This document shows positions 21,076-24,456 of a stretch of DNA of 24,456 bases, piece by piece (position 1 is the stretch's first letter; every line of letters starts with the position of its first letter). The stretch is from the NCBI GenBank assembly GCA_031362415.1, contig JANLSK010000216.1, positions 1-24,456 on the forward strand, given 5' to 3'. A program made the translations under genes and the position numbers. The notes under the pieces are model-generated. The model saw only the letters and a list, made by a program, of their open reading frames with translations. It was not told the DNA's origin and searched no databases. The stretch is from VFJJ01 sp031362415 (GTDB lineage Bacteria > Actinomycetota > Acidimicrobiia > IMCC26256 > VFJJ01).

Positions 21076-22563
21076 CTAGCCGATCTCGACCAGGTCACCC
21101 TGCAGGCTGTAGCTGTTGGTCGCTCCGTCGTAGACGAGCTCCTGCATGGCCTTGCTGGCGAAACGGACGCCCGGGCCCCACTGCTTGGGCACGAGGGTGT
21201 TCTGCATGGGGAAGGCCGGGAGCCCTTCCAAGGCGGCCACGATCTTCTCTTGGGTGACCTCGGGGCCGACCTGGGTCAAGACGGCGACGAGCATGTCGAT
21301 CTGCGTGCAGATGTTGCTTGCGGCCGAGTAGTCGAACGTGCCCGGCTCGAACTCGTCACCGCCGAGCTCGACGAGCTGCTCGTTGCACGACTGCGCCCAC
21401 GCCTCCTCACCAACGAGCGACGGCGGCAGCGTGTAGGTCATGACCCGCTCACCGTCGGCGATCTCGGTGGTGTTGAACGCCTTGTGGAAGAGCTCGTTCG
21501 CCGAGTTCGAGCCGATGTTCGACCACAGCCACGTCGGGGTCAGCCCCTGGTTGAACATGTCGGTCTGAAGACCCACGTGGTTGGTGGTCTGCGTGAAGCC
21601 CAGCACGATGTCGACCTCCTGGCCCACGAAGTCGGTCGCGGCCGTCGAGAGGATCGCTCCACCCTGCGGGTCGGTCGGGCCGGTGAAGTCGGTGCGGTAC
21701 GAGATGTAGTCGATTCCCGCGTCGTCGAGGAGCGGGAACACGACCTCCTCGACGGCGTCACCGTGCTCGGTGAACACCGCGCCGTACCAGACCCCGACCT
21801 TCTTGCCCTCGAGCTCGGCAAGGTAGTTCTGGGCCGAGGTCGCGAAGGCCTGCTCGATGCTCGGCGGGATGGCGAACATGATGCCCAGATCGCCTCCGGC
21901 CGCCTCGACGGCGGCCTCCGAGAAGTCTTGCTGGCCGATGATGATCGTGCCGCCCTCGGCTACGCAGGTGGCCTCGTTCCAGCCGCCCTGACCGAAGACC
22001 ATCACGTTGCGGCGGTCCTCGGTGACCTTGAGGCAGGCCGCCCCACCCTCGCGAGCGAGGATGTTGTAGAGCACGGGCTGGTAGTCGACCTGGCGGCCAC
22101 AGATGCCGCCGGCCTCGTTGATTGCCTCGATGAACGGGGTCGCCAGCGTGGTGACGTTGAGCCCGCTCGCCGCGAAGCCGATGTCGGCCAAGGGCTTGAA
22201 GTCGATGCTCACCAAGGCCATGTTGAGCGTGTCCTCGGTGATACCGAGTTCCTCGTCGGCGTTGGCCGTGCCCTCGGGACACGCCCCAGGCACGAGGCGC
22301 CCGTCGGCCCCGATGGTCGGCAGCGCCGGATCGACGGCTGCGGTGGTCGTCGTCGGATCACCGGGTGTTGCCGTCGTCGGAGCCACCGCCGCCGTGGTGG
22401 GCTCGGCCGGCGCGGTCGTCGTGGCATCGCCCTCGACCGGAGCGGTTGTGGTGTCGCCGCTCCCTGCCTCATCATCATCGTCGCCGCATGCCGCGGCGGC
22501 GAGTGCCAGCACCATCCCGACGGTGAGCAGACGCGCCCACCTGCGCCCTGACCTGACCCGCAT
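21076..22563 (-). CDS. Substrate-binding lipoprotein of a branched-chain-amino-acid-type ABC transporter
   Basis: The ATG at 22563 has an AGGGGG ribosome site and encodes 495 residues. The signal peptide ends in a lipobox with Cys26 (Leu-Ala-Ala-Ala-Ala-Cys). It is followed by an acidic patch and a Thr/Ala/Pro-rich linker to about residue 80, typical of actinobacterial surface lipoproteins. The remainder is a type I periplasmic-binding fold with the pattern of the Leu/Ile/Val-binding-protein-like family. Several Cys (in Gly-Ile-Cys-Gly, Ala-Ala-Cys-Leu, Ala-Thr-Cys-Val, Gln-Ser-Cys-Asn, Asn-Ile-Cys-Thr) may form disulfides. It is the first gene of a three-gene unit with the MFS-LivF and LivH-LivM-LivG fusions. 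The large family is certain; the ligand is not determined. Confidence 0.92.
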   Translation of the reverse strand: MRVRSGRRWARLLTVGMVLALAAAACGDDDDEAGSGDTTTAPVEGDATTTAPAEPTTAAVAPTTATPGDPTTTTAAVDPALPTIGADGRLVPGACPEGTANADEELGITEDTLNMALVSIDFKPLADIGFAASGLNVTTLATPFIEAINEAGGICGRQVDYQPVLYNILAREGGAACLKVTEDRRNVMVFGQGGWNEATCVAEGGTIIIGQQDFSEAAVEAAGGDLGIMFAIPPSIEQAFATSAQNYLAELEGKKVGVWYGAVFTEHGDAVEEVVFPLLDDAGIDYISYRTDFTGPTDPQGGAILSTAATDFVGQEVDIVLGFTQTTNHVGLQTDMFNQGLTPTWLWSNIGSNSANELFHKAFNTTEIADGERVMTYTLPPSLVGEEAWAQSCNEQLVELGGDEFEPGTFDYSAASNICTQIDMLVAVLTQVGPEVTQEKIVAALEGLPAFPMQNTLVPKQWGPGVRFASKAMQELVYDGATNSYSLQGDLVEIG

Positions 22564-22873
22564 GTGTTTCCCCCTGTTGATCGACGATCGTCACAAACGC
22601 CGTGCCATCACGAGGCACGGTGATGAAGCTGTTCCAGCGGCCTCATCGCGGCGTCGCCAGCTCGCTCATGGTGCGATCCTGCGATCGTGCGCTGCCTGAC
22701 CCCTGAATCTGAGCGAACCATAGGTTCGACGACCGGGTGGCTGCAACCTGTGGTGCCACGGGCGCGGGGCGCGACGATTCGGGAGCATCTCCGCTCGCCC
22801 GCCGGAAAGCTACTGATACCCGAGTAGCGAATCATCCTTCACATGTGAACCATCCGGTCCTACACTTCGGGCG
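22564..22873. other. 310-base divergent intergenic region with several inverted repeats
   Basis: No gene is supported. Elements seen: palindrome GACGATCGTC (22583-22592) and stem-loop CCGTGCC-N7-GGCACGG (22600-22620), both in the leader of the binding-protein gene; CGAACC-ATA-GGTTCG (22714-22728), operator-like; GCTACT-N8-AGTAGC (22809-22828); and the leaderless promoter of the regulator (22838-22866). I could not place a convincing -35/-10 pair for the binding-protein gene. Confidence 0.6.
22838..22866 (+). promoter_or_regulatory. Sigma70-type leaderless promoter with palindromic -35 operator
   Basis: TTCACA (22838-22843; five of six consensus bases) is 17 bases from TACACT (22861-22866). 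The GTG start codon of the regulator follows 7 bases later with no ribosome site, the spacing of a leaderless transcript. The -35 is half of a perfect 12-bp palindrome TTCACATGTGAA (22838-22849), so a dimer bound there would block the promoter. Confidence 0.75.
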
Positions 22874-23197
22874 GTGAGTGAAGAAACGAGCTCGTGGACG
22901 TTCTTGACGAATCACGCACACGTGCTGCTCTGCATTCGTCGTGATGTCGATATCCGCCTTCGCGACGTTGCCGCTCTCGTCGGCATCACCGAGCGGGCGG
23001 CCCAGAAGATCGTCGTCGATCTGGCCGAAGCCGGATACCTGCGCGTGGAACGAGTTGGCCGGCGGAACCGCTACACGATCGAGTCGCGTCGCCCGCTCCG
23101 TCATGCGCTCGAGCGCACCCACAAGATCGGGGAGCTGCTCGATCTGCTCGAGTCGAGCGTGCCGCGTCGGGTCACGCCACGAGCGCCACGAGCCTGA
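22874..23197 (+). CDS. Winged helix-turn-helix transcriptional regulator (MarR-like, short form)
   Basis: GTG at 22874 gives 107 residues. The sequence Ser-Trp-Thr-Phe-Leu-Thr-Asn-His-Ala-His-Val-Leu near the start leads into an HTH (Ile-Arg-Leu-Arg-Asp-Val-Ala ... Ile-Thr-Glu-Arg-Ala-Ala-Gln-Lys-Ile-Val). A wing ends Arg-Val-Gly-Arg-Arg-Asn-Arg-Tyr. This short regulator type is common in actinobacteria. It has no ligand domain, only a short C-terminal helix likely used for dimerisation. It is divergent from the binding-protein gene and probably autoregulates through TTCACATGTGAA; control of the transport operon is inference. It converges with the monooxygenase gene, ending 16 bases from it. 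Confidence 0.88.
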   Translation: MSEETSSWTFLTNHAHVLLCIRRDVDIRLRDVAALVGITERAAQKIVVDLAEAGYLRVERVGRRNRYTIESRRPLRHALERTHKIGELLDLLESSVPRRVTPRAPRA

Positions 23198-23213
23198 TCG
23201 TTCCGAGAGTTGG

Positions 23214-24456
23214 TCAGCGTCGACGAGTGGTCTGCGAGACGCGCCCGAACGTCCTGAGCAAGACCCTGTACGGCAGGGCGCCGTAGGGCCACTGGGTGAC
23301 GATGCGCCCCGATGGCGATTTGAAGTAGTTGTTGCTCATCGTCCACGACGTGCCCTCCATCTTGGACTGGAGCCACCTGTTCCAGCGCTCGTCGAAACGC
23401 GCCTTCACCTCGACGGCCGTCACCTTCTCACGCATCATGCGCTTGGCGGCTCGCACGGCGTACTCCGACTGGCGCTCGAGCATCTGGACGATCTCGCCGC
23501 CATTGGTACCCGGGCCGTACAGGATGAAGAAGTTGGGGAAGCCGGGCACGGTGACGCCGAGGAAGGCGTGGGGCTCGCCGGCCCAGTACTCGTGGAGGCT
23601 CGTTCCACCACGTCCGTACACCTCGATCTGGGACAGGTAGTTGGCGGGCTGGAAGCCCGTCGACATCACGAGGATGTCGATCCCCCGTTCGATGCCGTCG
23701 ACATCAACCACGCCAGTGGGTGTGACAGAGGCCACGGCTCGCGGGACGAGCTCGACATTGTCCTGCTTGAGCGAGGGATAGAACGAGGTGGCAAAAATCG
23801 GACGCTTACCCGGATAGGGATAACTCGGGGTCACTGCGTCGCGCAGGTCGGGATGATCGACGAACTCCCGGTTGATGTAAGACCGACAGAACGCCTCGCG
23901 GGCAGCGTTGAGCTTCGAACCCGGACGGTAGATGTTGCCCCTCCAAGTGTTCTTCTCGAGCAGGTACATGAGCCGCAAGCGCTCCTTGCGGCGGCGCCAG
24001 GGCTTCGAGAAGCTCCTGCGTTCCTCGGGCGTGAAGTCGCGATCGCCCTTGGGCATCACCCAACCTGGCTCCCGCTGGAAGACAATCACCTTCTTCACGA
24101 TGGGCTGGATCGCGGGGACGATCTGCGTCGCTGTCGACCCCGTTCCGACCACGGCGACGACCTTGTCGGTCAGGTCGTGCTCGTGCTCCCAACGCGAGGT
24201 GTGAAACGTGGGTCCGGCGAAGTCGTCGAGTCCCGGCCAGGTCGGGTACCGCGGCACGTTCAAGAACCCGACGGCGCAGACGATCATGTGGCACTCCACC
24301 GTCGTGCCATCGTCGAGGCGAACCGTGTAGGTGTGCGGATCCTCGTGCCAGGTGGCGTCGATGACACCGACGCCGAGACGGAAGTGCGGCCTCAGCCCGA
24401 ACTCATCGACGGTGTCCTCGAGATAGCGCTGGAGCTCGGCCTGTCCGGCGTGGGTG
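23214..24456 (-). CDS. Flavin-containing Baeyer-Villiger-type monooxygenase (5' end outside the window)
   Basis: The frame is open from the right edge to its stop at 23214, giving the last ~413 residues. An in-frame GTG at 24299 is internal. The fingerprint Phe-Ala-Gly-Pro-Thr-Phe-His-Thr-Ser-Arg-Trp matches the FxGxxxHTxxW motif of Baeyer-Villiger monooxygenases, with Glu where Pro/Asp is usual. It is followed by the NADPH-binding Gly-Thr-Gly-Ser-Thr-Ala and a second Rossmann strand ending in Phe-Gln-Arg. The C-terminal region has Ser-Thr-Gly-Phe-Gln (ATGF-like) and the Gly-Pro-Gly-Thr-Asn segment typical of group B flavin monooxygenases. The FAD-binding N-terminus is not visible. The enzyme should insert oxygen next to a ketone (or oxidise a heteroatom) using FAD and NADPH. 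The SDR and P450 remnant nearby fit alicyclic, steroid or terpenoid oxidation, which is inference. Confidence 0.92.
   Translation of the reverse strand, partial: THAGQAELQRYLEDTVDEFGLRPHFRLGVGVIDATWHEDPHTYTVRLDDGTTVECHMIVCAVGFLNVPRYPTWPGLDDFAGPTFHTSRWEHEHDLTDKVVAVVGTGSTATQIVPAIQPIVKKVIVFQREPGWVMPKGDRDFTPEERRSFSKPWRRRKERLRLMYLLEKNTWRGNIYRPGSKLNAAREAFCRSYINREFVDHPDLRDAVTPSYPYPGKRPIFATSFYPSLKQDNVELVPRAVASVTPTGVVDVDGIERGIDILVMSTGFQPANYLSQIEVYGRGGTSLHEYWAGEPHAFLGVTVPGFPNFFILYGPGTNGGEIVQMLERQSEYAVRAAKRMMREKVTAVEVKARFDERWNRWLQSKMEGTSWTMSNNYFKSPSGRIVTQWPYGALPYRVLLRTFGRVSQTTRRR

Noticed and set aside
22714..22728. CGAACC-ATA-GGTTCG as part of a tRNA T-arm
   Set aside because: No acceptor, D-arm or anticodon stem can be folded around it; an operator-like dyad is the simpler reading.

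Overview
The window is GC-rich, densely coded DNA with ATGA/GTGA start-stop overlaps, many GTG starts and at least one well-formed leaderless promoter. With an HTH-citrate synthase pair and Tat/lipoprotein export signals, this points to an actinobacterium (Actinomycetota). A lineage such as Acidimicrobiia is only a guess. Both ends cut genes: an alpha/beta-hydrolase-like tail on the left and a Baeyer-Villiger-type flavin monooxygenase on the right.

Region 1 (about 374-8541, all +) is a coherent copper/thiol-redox island. It encodes a Tat-exported multicopper oxidase lipoprotein with a Met-rich insert, a membrane-anchored rhodanese with two Met-x-Gly-Met-Asp-His motifs, a CopZ-like HMA chaperone and an Asp-box propeller protein. 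A BlaI/CopY-type repressor with a BlaR-type M56 metalloprotease follows, then a TlpA-like thioredoxin, a divergent Lgt-like membrane protein, a CcdA-type thiol electron carrier and an isoprenylcysteine-methyltransferase-like protein. Five 17-bp inverted-repeat sites of one architecture (T/G-AC-N-ACA-N3-TGT-N-GT-A/T, with variations) lie in front of the four transcription units. They suggest that the local BlaI-type protein controls the whole island. One site is the core of a perfect 33-bp palindrome that contains the start codon of the thioredoxin gene.

Region 2 (about 8542-13207, mostly -) looks like worn accessory DNA: a small HTH protein with a repeat-containing promoter, an N-terminal stub of a short-chain dehydrogenase, an intact SDR, a cytochrome P450 broken by deletions and frameshifts, a perfect 36-bp palindrome, and an Asp-box protein that appears to have lost its 5' end.

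Region 3 (13208-15660) is a divergent pair of citrate-synthase-like genes. One has an N-terminal DNA-binding domain and an altered catalytic Asp; the other keeps all recognisable catalytic residues. The 83-bp promoter region between them holds TTGAT/ATCAA repeats.

Region 4 (15816-22563, -) is a branched-chain-amino-acid-type (Liv) ABC uptake operon in unusual fused form. It has a lipoprotein binding protein, an MFS permease fused to a LivF ATPase, and a single 984-residue LivH-LivM-LivG polypeptide. A strong stem-loop separates the binding-protein gene from the transporter genes. A divergent winged-helix regulator with a clear leaderless promoter sits upstream. The neighbouring SDR, P450 remnant and Baeyer-Villiger-type enzyme suggest, by inference only, uptake and oxidation of a hydrophobic or carbonyl compound.
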